Below, piece by piece: positions 23,957 through 35,900 of a stretch of 64,000 nt of DNA. The notes below the pieces were generated by a model. That model was not told where the DNA came from, did no database searches, and was given only the letters and a program-made list of their open reading frames with translations. Position numbers and translations under genes: made by a program. The stretch covers positions 22,744,072 to 22,808,071 of the forward strand of contig CM040097.1 in assembly GCA_022496805.1 (NCBI GenBank). Direction: 5' to 3'. The stretch is from Pohlia nutans (Eukaryota > Streptophyta > Bryopsida > Bryales > Mniaceae). The stretch's first letter is position 1. Each line of letters starts with the position of its first letter.

Positions 23957-24610
23957 CACTAGTAGAAAACATGGTAAAAAAAAACCGCAGCCAAAATTGG
24001 TTGCGGTTCTTTTGAACACCCTAATCTGTAGTCGCTTAGCCACTACGGATTTTTCAATATTTTTAAATAATCCATTTTTAATCATTTAGGGGCGTGTAAT
24101 ATACCGTTGCAAAGGCATTTACAAGACCTTTCCAAGGGTATATTATAAGCATTAAAATTCTAAAAATTGCAGTCGCAAATCCAAAAAAACAAAACCCACA
24201 GTGGCAAAATCCACAGTGGCCAATCCCACGGATCTGTGGGATTAGCCACCATGGAGTTTTTCGCAACATAAAACCCAAAGTGGTTCTTTTGACCACCCTG
24301 ATCTGCAGTCGCTTAGAGACTACAAATTTTTCTTTTTTGATTTACGATTCCAGTTTTCATCATTTTGGGGCGTGTAATATACCGTTGGAAAGGTATTTTC
24401 AAGACCTTTCCAGCGGTATATTACACGCCTTGATATTCCAAAAATTACAGTCGCAAATCAAAAAAAACAAAACCACAGTTGTCAATCCCACGGATCCGTG
24501 GGATCAACCACCGTGGAGTTTTTTGCAGCGGAAAACTCCATGGTGGCCAATCCCACGGATCCGTGGGATTAGCCACCATAGAGTTTTGTGCAACGGAAAA
24601 CTCACTTGTC
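23957..24610. mobile_element. CACTA-like element fragment with repeated hairpins
   Basis: Starts CACTAGTAGAAAACATGGT, the same end as the 331-bp hairpin element at 15066. Inside, the hairpin GGGGCGTGTAATATACCGTT...TATTACACGCC occurs twice (about 24090-24150 and 24368-24430). The palindrome AATCCCACGGATCCGTGGGATT occurs at 24484-24504 and 24549-24570, with a one-mismatch copy at 24222-24242. No matching right end was found. The sequence to 24968 is AT-rich and unassigned. Further copies of the palindrome at 25655 and 47957, on either side of the LTR element, suggest the retrotransposon inserted into this CACTA-like DNA. Confidence 0.6.
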
Positions 24611-24968
24611 CTATCGATTTGTTCAATTTTTCATTATTTTTCATCAGTTTTCACAATTTTGCACCATTCTTCATCATTTTATTTCAAAGGCTGCACTTTT
24701 TATGACTAGTTGGAGTTATGATATATAGTTGCACTCTATTTATTACTACTTGGAGTTAATTTTCCTTCACATCTGTGAATTCTGTCACCATTTCTCACCA
24801 TTTCTATTTTAAGTTTGTGGAAATTTAACCTCAGATCTTCTTTTCTCACATAACTAATTTTTCCAATTTATCTTGTTTTTTTACTCCTCTTATATATTTA
24901 ACTAATTCTAGTTTAACGTTCTTACATGTTGTCTTATTCTCGTTTGCCATTTTTAATCTCCCTTTTTA

Positions 24969-25296
24969 ATAACCTCTAAACGTTCCAGCGTCCAGAAACT
25001 GGATCATGAACAGATTTGAAGCCTTGTAGCTTTCTCATACAACCTAGGATGATTTTCATCCAAGTCACTTTTCAAAGCCTAATAAATTATGTACCAATTA
25101 CAATAATTCTATTGTGACGGGGAGTTCTTAATAATATTGAAGAGGCCTTCAACTACAAGTATGTCTAATTTGTTGGGTAGATTATATGCTCAATGGTCTT
25201 CTCATGTACACCTCATTTACATATAAGCTATGCTAATATCTACTTTTGACACAATAATCTACTTCTGTTCAACGGGTTGGTACGTTTAGGGGTTAA
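24969..25296. mobile_element. Short piggyBac-like element (328 bp)
   Basis: The left end ATAACCTCTAAACGTTCCAG and the right end (reverse complement) TTAACCCCTAAACGTACCAA are inverted repeats of the same type as 5881-6699. The left TTAA has decayed to ATAA. No coding capacity. Confidence 0.6.
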
Positions 25297-25699
25297 ACTT
25301 TCTTGTGGGTATCGTGGGGCGGGTATCGAGGAGGCGGGTATCGTGACGAGGGTTGGTATCGGGGGCATGTACCACCCAGCTCCTATCGGTCCAGGAATTA
25401 GGGTTTGAATTCTCGGGTCCTGCAGACTGCCGCTCCTGTCGCTTCCACGCGGCAACTGCGAATGGAGTCCAGGGCCTTTGCTCCGATTGCTCCGATCACC
25501 ATCTCTGTAAGTTTCTCCAGAACAGCACCTCTGCAAGTTTCTCTCCGATCAGCATCTCTGTAAGTTGCTCCGATCAGCACCTATCTAGGCATCTGATGCA
25601 GAAGATTTCGAAGTAGTAATTCATCTGCTTGGAGACAGAGGTTCTGGAGTTGGCAATCCCACGGATCCGTGGGATTAACTTCAATGCCAAAAATGGCAT
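25297..25699. other. Repeat module flanking the LTR element (left)
   Basis: Contains the phrase GCAGAAGATTTCGAAG and then the palindrome AATCCCACGGATCCGTGGGATT at 25655-25676. A matching module lies at about 47905-47990, beyond the right LTR. The last bases before the LTR, GGCAT, correspond to GGCAC after the right LTR. No gene seen. Confidence 0.5.
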
Positions 25700-26242
25700 T
25701 GTTAAGGGGGTTTTTCTAGGAACCGACCTTAAACGAATGAGACTACTCCTCACAAGACTACTCTACGCTAGACTAGTCACTAGAGATTGAGGGTAGTAGT
25801 AAGAGGTTTCTACAAAGGAGAACGTACTATCGACTAGGAAAAAGCACCAGTATGCTAGAGAGTCGACTCCTGCATACCCACAGACTACTGCAACTAATCA
25901 AGATACAACCACAAAGAACGATACAAGAGCAAGAAACAACAGTAGTCTAACAGCAGTAGTCTAACATACTAGTGCGCACAACAATAGTTAAGACAAGAAC
26001 GACGTACAATTGAGGCTGCCAAGAAGATGTACAAAATGTATAGCAACCACCCTCTCAACGAGAGGGGCAGTACATATAGGAGACTAGTCTGACAGTGTGT
26101 CAGACTGGTCGACCGAAAAAGTCGGGTCGACCAGTCTGTGCCAGTCTGTACTACCGGGTATCGCCTGCCGGGTCTATACCTGTCGGGTATAGACTAGCCT
26201 ATACTTAGCCTAAAGGAATATCCAACAAATATTCGGTTAACA
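25700..26242 (-). repeat. 3' LTR of the Ty3/gypsy element
   Basis: 543 bp, beginning TG and ending CA. Near-identical to 46959-47501; differences include A/G at about 25780 and 25830 and C/A at about 26009. Confidence 0.95.
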
Positions 26243-26256
26243 TTGCCCTCCCTCTG
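26243..26256 (-). other. Polypurine tract
   Basis: Read on the minus strand, AGAGGGAGGGCAA lies directly against the 3' LTR. This is the expected place and composition for the plus-strand primer, and it fixes the element's orientation as minus. Confidence 0.75.
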
Positions 26257-26820
26257 AGCTAAGTACACTCCTGTGGACTTTAGTCTACCCCAGTAGGCGA
26301 CGGACGAGGATACTATGCGAGCGGTGAGTAGAGAGCGGAGAGCAGAGAGCAGAAAAAAAGCGAGCCAAGAGCACAAATTTGGGAACATAATTTATAAATA
26401 GATTTTTTAAAACTAATTTTAGAAGAATTTTTTCAAAATATTTGAATATTCTGTGGAATATATTTTTTGAAATAGACTATTCAAATATTCGTATATTTTT
26501 AGAAAATAATATTGACCTATGACCGTGGGCTGAAACGTGGAAAAATGGTATTTGATTTACACTTTTCTTTCAACCGCATGATTTTTTTATTTCAGGGTTT
26601 ATTGCTTATTCCATCAATTTTGGTTTAGGGTGTCCTCAAAGCTGTGAGTGAACACATACACTTGTTTGGATGTTGATGCAGTAATTACAAAACTTCAACA
26701 TGTGACAAAGAATTTTGAAATAATAATAGATAGAAGACACTTTATATTGCTGAAATCGTCAAATAAGCCTGGAACATAAATGGTAGGTCATTGGACTCCG
26801 TTGAATGTACTATAGGACTC

Positions 26821-29800
26821 CTACTTTTCAACGAAAGGGTGGGTCAAGATCCCACTTTCAAGGACCAGTTTGACTTCGTTGAAGCTGAACGTTGGCGCGT
26901 GGATGAACATGTCAATCCAAGGATCGAGATGGCAGACCTTCAAGAAGATGAAGTACACATGCTTGCAATATGAGAATTGGTTTCTCCCACGAAACTTTGT
27001 CATTGTCATCTTGAATGCAGGGCAGCTGCAGCCTGGTAGGGAGCTAATTGTGATCTGATACTGCTTCACATCTGGTGGCGTTCCCGAGTCTAGAGCGATG
27101 ATGCAGCCATGGCCAGGGTGAGGAATCATTGTCACAGCATGGAGTCGAGCTTTGAGGGACTCTGAAGAGCCCAAAGCCAGCCTCTGCTGCGGATTTGGAC
27201 GACCAGCAGTTCGCTTGACGATCTTCCCTTCTCTTTTTGCAAGATACCTACCCGCGTCTGCAGGTACGGGCACGGTGTCCAGACTTGCAGGAGGCTTTGC
27301 TGTGGAAAACAGCCTTCATGGAGAGACAGGCAGTTTCTGCGGTAGTTGGAACCCAGCAGCTTGGAGGGCAAGGATCTCACTTTGCTTGAGGTTTGTTCCA
27401 AGCTTCACTGGCCAGACATCAGGAATGTTGGGCCTCTCTTGCTCCCTAGAGTACAGAACTACCCATTTCCGCCTTGTACCTTTGACACACCTTTCGATAT
27501 CGTCCGAGCAGAAGAAGAATTCTGAAGACTCTTGTACGTTCTTCCTAGTGTTGTGCCATAGACCGGTGTACGTAGGGGCTGGGGTGGGTTTCGCACCCCT
27601 CACAATTCTCTCTAGACACTTCTTCTTTGTAACAGCTCTTTGGGCCCAACAACACTTAGCTGAAGTCTTTGGCAACCGAGCAATGTGCCACTCCTTCACG
27701 TTAACTCTGGTCTCCTCAACACTAGAGACGTGACGAACCCGTCCTTGACTACGGGGAGAAGGAACTGCGTCGTCGGCTTGTGGTGAAGAAGGTGCAACTT
27801 CGAGGACGTTGGATTCATCTTCCTCAGCTATCACTGACATGTGAGCGGTGCGCACCGTGGTTGTTCTGCCACAGCCACGGGGATGCGAGAAGTTTACCTT
27901 ATCCGGCCTGTGTGACTCATCATCAGCTCCAAGTGGCAAATCCACACTGCGCTTCATGGAGCCAAACACTTCCTCTCCAGCCATGTGAGGATCACGTGTA
28001 CAGAACTCGTCGGCCCCAGGCATATCGAGCATGGGGTCCTTCAGGCCCTTGGGGTCACCTGTCTTTTGAGCCCTACGCTCAGCCATGCGAAGCTTCAGCT
28101 CTTGTTTGCTTGGTCCAATTCCCCCTACATCACCCTTCAAATACTGGTAGTAATTGACGACTTGCAGAAAAGCCCGAATGTAGTCATCCACTATAGCAAC
28201 CTAGAGATCACCACCGTTGTTGCCGGACGCTTGAAGCCACTTGTTATGGACAGACTCTGCAAGATTGCACGACGGCATCTCCGCGAGTTTGTCCTCTGAG
28301 AACATCTAAAGAAGTCATGTGAAGAGAAGTTAGCCAAAATTAGTGGTCGGGTCCGACTCATGCGTAGATTGTAAGGGCATGGAGCTGAAGAAGACATGTA
28401 AAGAGAAGTTAGCCAAAATTGGTGGTCGGGTCCGACTCATGAGTAGACTGTAAGAGCATGGAGCTGAAGAAGACATGTGAAGAGAAGTTAGCTAAAATTG
28501 GTGGTCGGATCCGACTCATGAGTAGACTGTAAGGGCATAGAGCTGAAGAAGTCATGTGAAGAGAAGTTAGCAAAAATTGGTGGTCGGATCCGACTCATGA
28601 GTAGACTGTAAGGGCATGGAGCATGCAAGAAAGGACGTGTGTACTCACCCCGACCATAAATCCTCCCCATTGGCGATAACGGAAGTGCTAAAATGCCAGC
28701 CACAACTCAAGTTTGCTCAAGGCTGACTCGGTCACAGCCCCAACGGATACCCACCATGCTTTAAGTCCTTGATACAATCTCTCAGCCTCGGCCATTGTTT
28801 GAGCCTTCTTGTACTGGTGACACAACTGCTTGTGTTGGTCCCACAGATCTTCAGCGATGTATTTCTCAGTATGCTTCACCATGGACTGGGTCCAGTGAAA
28901 TTGACAAGTCCTCTCACGGTCGTCCATACGTTCCTCCTTGTTGCCGGACCCATAGACAACCCGGACAGCGTTCCAGTTGGCTTGGGCACTGTCTGCCATG
29001 AAGCCTTTGAAGTTAGGCATGTCAACACCGTGTCGCTTCATCACGGCGTTGAGATTCTTCCAGAAGATCATTTGGGCTTCAATGTCCTCCGATTGCATGT
29101 CGCAGCAAGCAATAGTCATGACACGGCAGTAAGTGGAGTCATAGACATGGCAAGCCATCGTTGTCCATTGCTTGACTCGTTTCACATGATCGAACATCAA
29201 CCAGGCATTCTCAAGATCACCCTTGGGTTGCATCCGCTTCACTAGGTCCACCCCACTGCCGGGGCCCACTTCAGACATCTTGAAGACGTACACCTTGTCC
29301 AGCTCAGAACCTTGGCCAGGGAACATGTTCATTTGAACAAAAGCCCAGTTGCTAAGGCCTCGCAACCTAGTGATGCTGTCCATGACACCGTACCTCCTCA
29401 AGTACCTGAAGGTGATAACCTTATTTCGAATATTGGGTGAAGCCATGTCTTTGCATCGATCCAGCACCGGAACTAGTTCCTCAAAGCTCAACGTCTTGGG
29501 CGGATCGTCCTCGGACCTCAACAAGTAGCCTCCGATGAGAGTCTTGCTTGCCTCTAATACCAATGCACTCTTTGTCGCTTGCGGAGTCTTCTCAACCTAA
29601 TCTCCAATTAGACTGTTGATTTCGACTTTGGTGTCCCTATAGTCACCAACCTTAACAAGATGCTCGTGAGATCCAAGGTGGATGCAAACACGGGTTCTGT
29701 TACATTTGCCGGACACATAGTAGATCTTTGCTCCACAAGTGGCAAGACAGGAGGGCGGTTCTTTACACACCTTGCACACCACGGTCGAGCCTCTAGGAGG

Positions 29801-30040
29801 ACCCTGGCCCACAACAAATGCTAGCAGTGTGCATCCATCAAACTCACTCTCGTTCACTTCATAGATGCGATGTTCACGTCTAAGGTAGTCGCACTCTTTA
29901 TTCTCACATCGCAGGTGCTCTACACAGCAAGAGAATCGAAAAGAGAGACCCATGGTATTAGTAATGTTAGATGTGATGGTCTTGGTCCACACATGGCCAT
30001 CGTAGCGCTTATCCATTCCATGCATAGCCTTTGCCTGCGA
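26821..30040 (-). pseudogene. MULE transposase (zinc finger-DDE-SWIM), inner MULE
   Basis: Catalyses cut-and-paste transposition in intact relatives. In protein order: a Cys/His-rich N-terminal domain (CCVEHLRCENKEC ... CIHLGSHEH, 29.6-30.0 kb) resembling WRKY/GCM1-type fingers; a catalytic region (28.69-29.56 kb) with the candidate acidic residues VYDSTY and FMADSAQ followed by CQFHW; an intron of about 340 bp (about 28306-28648); a linker domain (27.3-28.3 kb); and a SWIM finger, CSCPAF ... CKHVYFIF (about 26.91-27.03 kb). Stops lie in frame at 29597 (TAG), 28201 (TAG) and 27316 (TGA). Removing them gives one continuous frame on each side of the intron. The exact intron ends are uncertain because phases do not join cleanly at the obvious sites. 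Likely non-functional. Confidence 0.85.
28311..28625. repeat. 79-bp tandem repeat in the transposase intron, four copies
   Basis: Four head-to-tail copies (CATGT anchors at 28316, 28395, 28474 and 28553). Each includes GGTCGG(G/A)TCCGACTCATG, so each carries one copy of the GTCGG-N2-CCGAC motif seen elsewhere in this MULE. Confidence 0.9.
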
Positions 30041-30185
30041 ACGAGAGGCGGACGCTTCAACAGGAGATTAGAGCTTAGTAATTACATTGCGCCAAGTTGT
30101 GCGACCATTGAAAGATTGTGACTGGCATGCATAAGAAGATGGGAAGAAATCGGAATTCTCAAAATGTGAGTGCAAGTAGTAGCTA

Positions 30186-30452
30186 GTGAAAGAGGGAGCT
30201 TTTCAGATGCATGACGTCTCACCATGTGAAGGTGCAACACCTTCAATTGCTAAGACGAGGAAAAGGGGAAAGCACCTATTCTCTAGTGCGAAAGAGCTCA
30301 AGCGTTCTAGGATGAGAAATGCAGAGAGTAGGAACAGACGTTATGCTAACTTGAGGGGCACCATCAAGACATTATCAGCCAAATTTGCCAAACTTCCAGT
30401 GGAGACCGTGCCTCGCCCTTCAGTAGAGCAAGAAGACAATATACGATCCTAG
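30186..30452 (+). CDS. Small basic ORF, 88 codons, unrecognised
   Basis: Lies in the middle of the inner MULE, upstream of the transposase on the other strand. The product is strongly basic (KTRKRGK and KRSRMRNAESRNRR), followed by a heptad-like segment (LRGTIKTLSAKFAKL) and a short acidic end. It could be a DNA-binding peptide or the first exon of the downstream gene. Start assigned to the frame opening at 30186 or the ATG shortly after it. I know no family that fits. Confidence 0.3.
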   Translation: MKEGAFQMHDVSPCEGATPSIAKTRKRGKHLFSSAKELKRSRMRNAESRNRRYANLRGTIKTLSAKFAKLPVETVPRPSVEQEDNIRS

Positions 30453-30599
30453 TCCGATTGTGAGACAAAGGTGCAACTATCTGTGGACCTTCGTGTTCCT
30501 AACGACAATCAGGTATCACTTCTATGAAGCACTTTTTTCCATTAGGATATCAAAACTTCCACTTGCATTTTTCAAGGCGCAGCGGTGACATATGTTTGG

Positions 30600-30790
30600 A
30601 CAAGGGGCAGCTTCTTGGGCATGGGGAAGCGAATTTTAGCATGGGCAACATTTTGGGCATGGGGCAACATTTTGGGCATGGGGCAGCATTGTTGGCTTGG
30701 GGCAGCATTATTGGCTTGGGCAGCACTTTTGGCTTGGGGCAGCACATTTGGCTTGGGGCAGCAACGGCGGGCAAGGGGCAGCAGTCAAAT
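30600..30790. repeat. About 21-bp GGGGCA minisatellite
   Basis: Roughly nine tandem variants of GCATGGGGCAACATTTTGG and CTTGGGGCAGCA. Both strands are open through the repeat, but this follows from the unit length. Confidence 0.85.
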
Positions 30791-31249
30791 GTTTCAGCGG
30801 CCGCCCAAAACCCTAATCACGAGGGACTGTCTTTGTGAGCCTGTCTTTGTGAGCCTTGTCTTGCAGGGCCCGGCTTCTTTACTGCGAAGCTCGCGGAGCT
30901 CGTGGACGGAGTTGTGCCAGCAGGTACTGGTCCTCGTGATGTTTGCTTGAAGGCGTTTTACTCACGTGCTCTTCTTCTTGCGCATGACTAGCTCGTGACT
31001 CACAATCCTCACACACTTGCTGTCCCTTGCGTGCCAGGTGCTCGCATCCTCAAGTGCACCTGTCGAGGTACTCATCTACTCTTGTGCATGCTTTCTAGTT
31101 CGTTTAGTTGCTGCTCTTCTCACTAGGTTGCATCATATTTCTTCTCACTGATGCAGGATGCACCCACTCACACGTCGCCCGCAAGCTTGCTCAACTCGCG
31201 CCCACAGGTACGGAACCCTAACCCTACTCAACCCTAACCAGTGATCACG

Positions 31250-31610
31250 AGGCAGTGATGCGTGAGATCACGAGGCAGTAGCGTGAGATCACGAGGCAGT
31301 GATGCGTGATTCTAGGGCACAATGACACAATGATTCTAGGGCAGTGCGGAATTAAGGGTCGGGTCCGATCCATGATCTAGTGGCGTGAAGCCAGTGATTC
31401 AAGGCCAGTGATTCAAGGCCAATGATTCAAGGCCAGAGACCACGAGGCAGTGATGCGTGAGATCACGAGGCAGTGATGTGTGATTCTAGGGCACAGTGAT
31501 TCTAGGGCACAGTGACACAGTGATTCTAGGGCAGTGCAGAATTAAGGGTCAGGTCCGATCCATGATCTAGTGGCGTGAAACCAGTGATACTAAGGCAGTG
31601 CCTCGCCACG
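31250..31610. repeat. Duplicated block of about 185 bp
   Basis: The phrase set GATCACGAGGCAGTGATGCG, GATTCTAGGGCA, AATTAAGGGTC(G/A)GGTCCGAT, CATGATCTAGTGGCGTGAA occurs twice (about 31250-31400 and 31440-31590). Confidence 0.8.
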
Positions 31611-31789
31611 CATCACACTTTACTCCCTTTCGCTCCAATTATGCTGCCCAGCACGCGTGTGAGTAATGAGAGTGACTGAGTGAGGTGCCAATTTGAGATC
31701 ACGAATCATGGGCTGCAGTGATGCAAGTGATGCGATTGATCCAAGTGATGCGAATGATGCGATTTTAGGGTGGCGAGGCGTGATAAGTG

Positions 31790-32890
31790 GCGAGGCAGTC
31801 AAGCGAGGGGAGGGAGTGGCAAGGAGAAATACATGGAATTTTCGACAGTCAAGAAATAGGGGTCGGGTCCGAATTCCCAATCCGAGTGGCGTGGCGTGGC
31901 GTGATGAGGGAGTGGCGTGGCGTGGCGTGGCGTGGTGAGGGAGTGGCGGCAGTGCGTGGCGAGGGCGAGGGCGTGGTGAGAGAGTGCATATACATTGAAA
32001 TTTTGATTCTCAAGAAATGGGGGTCGGGTCCGAATTCCCAATCCGAGTGGCGAGGGCGAGGGCGTGGTGAGGGAGTGGCGTGGCGTGGTGAGGGAGTGGC
32101 GGCAGTACGTGGCGAGGGCGAGGGCGTGGTGAGGGAGTGCATATACATTGAAATTTTGATTCTCAAGAAACGGGGGTCGGGTCCGAATTCCCAATCCGAG
32201 TGGCAAAGGCGAGGGCGTGGTGAGGGAGTGGCGGCAGTGCGTGGCGAGGGCGAGGGCGTGGTGAGGGAGTGGCGGCAGTGCGTGGCGAGGCGTGGTGAGG
32301 GAGTGGTCTGGCGTGGTGAGGGAGTGGCGTGGCGTGGTGAGGGAGTGGCGGCAGTGCGTGGCGAGGGTGAGGGCGTGGTGAGGGAGTGGCGGCAGTGCGT
32401 GGCGAGGGTGAGGGCGTGGTGAGGGAGTGGCGGCAGTGCGTGGCGAGGGCGAGGGCGTGGTGAGGGAGTGCATATACATTGAAATTTTGATTCTCAAGAA
32501 ATGGGGGTTGGGTCCGAATTCCCAATCCGAGTAGCGGGGGCGAGGGCGTGGTGAGGGAGTGGCGTGGCATGGTGAGGGAGTGGCGGCAGTGCGTGGCGAG
32601 GGCCAGGGCGTGGTGAGGGAGTGGCGGCAGTGAGTGGCGAGGGCGTGGTGAGGGAGTGGCGAGGGAGTGGCGAGGAGATATACATTGAATTTTGGACAGT
32701 CAAAAAATAGGGGCCGTGTCCGAATTCAGAATCAAGTGCGAGTAATGGACTGTGATAAACGTTGGGTTTTGCTACACTGTGATACGTGGCGAGGCAATGA
32801 TGCGTGGCGAGTGCAAGTGATGCGAGCGAGTGCGTGGCGAGGTAGTGATGCAAGCGAGTGCGAGTGATGCGAGCGAGTGCGTGGCGAGGC
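31790..32890. repeat. GTG/GAG minisatellite with embedded higher-order unit
   Basis: Dense repetition of GTGGCGAGGGCGAGGGCGTG, GTGAGGGAGTGGCGGCAGTG and a longer block, CATATACATTGAAATTTTGA, TTCTCAAGAAA(T/C)GGGGGTC, GGGTCCGAATTCCCAATCCG. Open frames of up to about 230 codons on both strands are a by-product. It forms the untranslated region between the two MULE genes. Confidence 0.9.
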
Positions 32891-32958
32891 AATGATGCGA
32901 GCTAATCTCAAAAACCCTAAACCTTACAATCCACGAGTCATATTTGCAAGTGAGGCTG

Positions 32959-35900
32959 ATGACACGGATGGTGGTAATGCAAATGCAGGACCTTGAAATG
33001 AGAGGCACAGAAGCCATGGAGGAATACTCCCAAGACCATATGGAAGTAGAGGTGGTTGAAGCAACGCCCAACCCGGGTGGAGATGGAGTGCCCTCGTGCG
33101 AGAGACGGCAATTGATCTTGGACTGCGCGTCAAGCGAGAGTGGGTCTGGAGCTAATGGCAGTGGCGGGTCTGGAACTCATGGTGATGGATCAAGTGGAAC
33201 TCGTGACGGTGGCGGGTCAATGGCTCGTAGTGGTGGCGAGTCAGCTGCTCGTGGTGGTGGCGGGTCTCATGCTCATGGTCGTGACGACTCAGTGACTGGT
33301 GGTGGTAGCGGGTCAGTGGCTGGTGATGGACTCGTGGTGGTGGGTGCTGAAGGAGGCGGGTCTGCCGCCGGTGTTGGTGTCGAGTCAATTGCTGGTGATG
33401 GTGGCGGGTCTGCTGCTGAGCCAGAGGAGTGCATTGGTGACGGTAGCAAAGGGTCAGAGCCATTGCCCCCATTAGAGCGTGCGCGCCGAAAAGTCCTTGG
33501 CCTTACAAAAGCAGGGGACAAAATTCGTGCTGGCTTAATTCATGGGAACTTGCATGCACTAATTGAAGGAATGAGAACAAAACCCTTTTCAAAGGATGTC
33601 CTAAGAATCCCACTTTGCAGAATGGTCTACATGCCAATGGTAAGGCCAACACTTTGATGTGATGTAGTAAAGCTCATGGGAGCATTTCGCTATGGATACA
33701 AAACCAACTCGGCTGCCATGTATGTTTCTGTGACAAACGATGAAGGCGAGGTGAGGAATGTGAACCAAGAAATCATGGACCAATGGAACCCGTGCTGGCA
33801 TCTAGAGAATGATGCATTTGAGCAGAGGCTTAGGTCAGATCCTGATCTACAGTGCTTAAGTGGCTCAATGTTCTTTGTCTATGATGGAAACCATAGACTT
33901 ATGGCGTGGAAGGAGGTGACTGAAAGTATTCATGCAGATGATCAACAGTGGTACTCAAAGAATGGAAATCCCGAGTGCGTTGTACTTGACACCGCTGGAG
34001 GTCGTGGAGATATCCACAGTGCAATGCACGACATCAACTCGTAAGCTATGACTTGTACTTGGATTGCTTGATTTTGGTTGCTGGAATTCTGTTGAATTTT
34101 TAGTCTCTTGGAATCGAGATTGAGGACTCTTGAAATGACAAATGTGCAGTTCTAATCAAACAGCTCACGTGAAAACTAGTGTGGTTCACACGCTTCATCG
34201 AATTCAAAAGTATGGATCATATGACTTAGAGTACTTTAAGCCAATGCTTACAGCAGAGCAATTCAAGTCATGCCAATCGAAGTCTGTGAAGACTTGGTAC
34301 CCACTCACTCGAGACTTAATGGTGAACTTCATTTTTAACGTAAGTATCCTCTCAAGCAATACTATCTTCACGTGTTTAGCTAGTAACTCTATAACCAGGG
34401 GCTGAACTTTGTGACTTTACGTGACAATGTAGGATGAAATTCTCCAAGTTGCAAATGAGGCTGGGCAGATGTACTGGGAAGAAGTAGAAGAGAGCAAAAA
34501 GAAAGAGGAGCTTTCTACTACGTTCAAAAAGGCGTCATCAGTTGCTAATCCAGCCTTTGGAGTTGAGTTTATGGAGCAGGTGAGTGATGAGATTGATTGC
34601 AATTAATGTGTCAAGTTATTTTGACTACTTGATCGTAACCAATTGTGAATGAAGTGAGTAATGCGCGTGAATGTGAGATGTACTTGTGGACCCAGCTTTT
34701 TCATCTTGTGGATTGAGGTGTAGACAGCAGTATTGGAATAGGTAGAAATCATAGGTCGGGTCCGACTTAGCTTGTGTGCGAGAGAGCGTGCAATTGCGTG
34801 TGATGTTGCATCACGTGATAACAGCAATAGCGCGCGTGATGCATGCAAGTGATGCATGCGAGTGATGCCTGCGTGCGAGTGATGCCTGCGTGCGAGTGAT
34901 GCACCAAGTTGTGGAGAGACCATAATTAGGAGTCCGGTCCGACACTCCATTTAGCCACTGAATTGAGTATTGTGTCAAAAGAGTCGTTGTGGTGGCGAGA
35001 CTTGGGTACTGGGTACGAATGCGAGTGATGCGAGATGAAAGTGATGCGCAAAGTGTCAAATGTGAATATAGGTACTGCAACGTGATTAGGAAATCCAAAA
35101 TTCAAGGATCGGTGCCATTGAGCCTTGAGCTGAGCTATGGGTGGGTTTTGGCTAGAAGTACGCATCTTGTTGATGACAGGGTGAATTGAGGGGTCGGGTC
35201 CGACTCCAACTACTGAGAGTGTGAGCTACAAGAGTATGAGACTTTGAACTGGTAAGTGATGCGTGCGAGTGAAGTATTCTAGCAACTGTTACCAGCAGTG
35301 GGGAGACCAGTGAGTGGGGAGACAAGTGAGGAGTGACGCGTGCGAGTGTTTCGTGCGTGATGCGTGGCGAGGCAGTGATGCGAGGCAGTGATGCGAGCGA
35401 GTGAAGCGTGCGAGTGATGCACTATGATATGGGCAATCAAGAATGAAGGATCGGGTCCGATCTATAAGAATGCGAGTGTAGAATTGAGCAGTGTTTGGGT
35501 GAGTGATGTGCGAGTGATGTGCAAGTGATGAGGGCAAGTGATGGGCGAGCGATGGGCGTACGAGCAAATTTCCAAGTTTCTAAGCTCTCCAGGTTTCCAA
35601 GTTTCCAAGTTTCCATGTTTTCGAGCGAGTGAGCGAGCGATAGACAAGTCAGTGTGAGATGTATGTAGCGAGTGATGAAATATGCATGGGACAGTCACAA
35701 TTCAAGGGTCGGGTCCGACTGGTGTAGTTGAGCATTGCACAAGGCTGGTGATGCATCGTGCGAGTGATGCGTGCGTTGCGTGCTAGTGACGCGTGCAAGT
35801 ATTGCGTTGAAATATGGGAGTCAGAATATAAGGGTCGAGTTCGATGCTACTAGACTTAAGTGTCTAGTTCTATTGACATTTGAGTGTATTCTCCTTTGAG

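Noticed and set aside
31790..32890. Long open frames on both strands (up to about 230 codons)
   Set aside because: They follow from a minisatellite without stop codons; translations are low-complexity on both strands.
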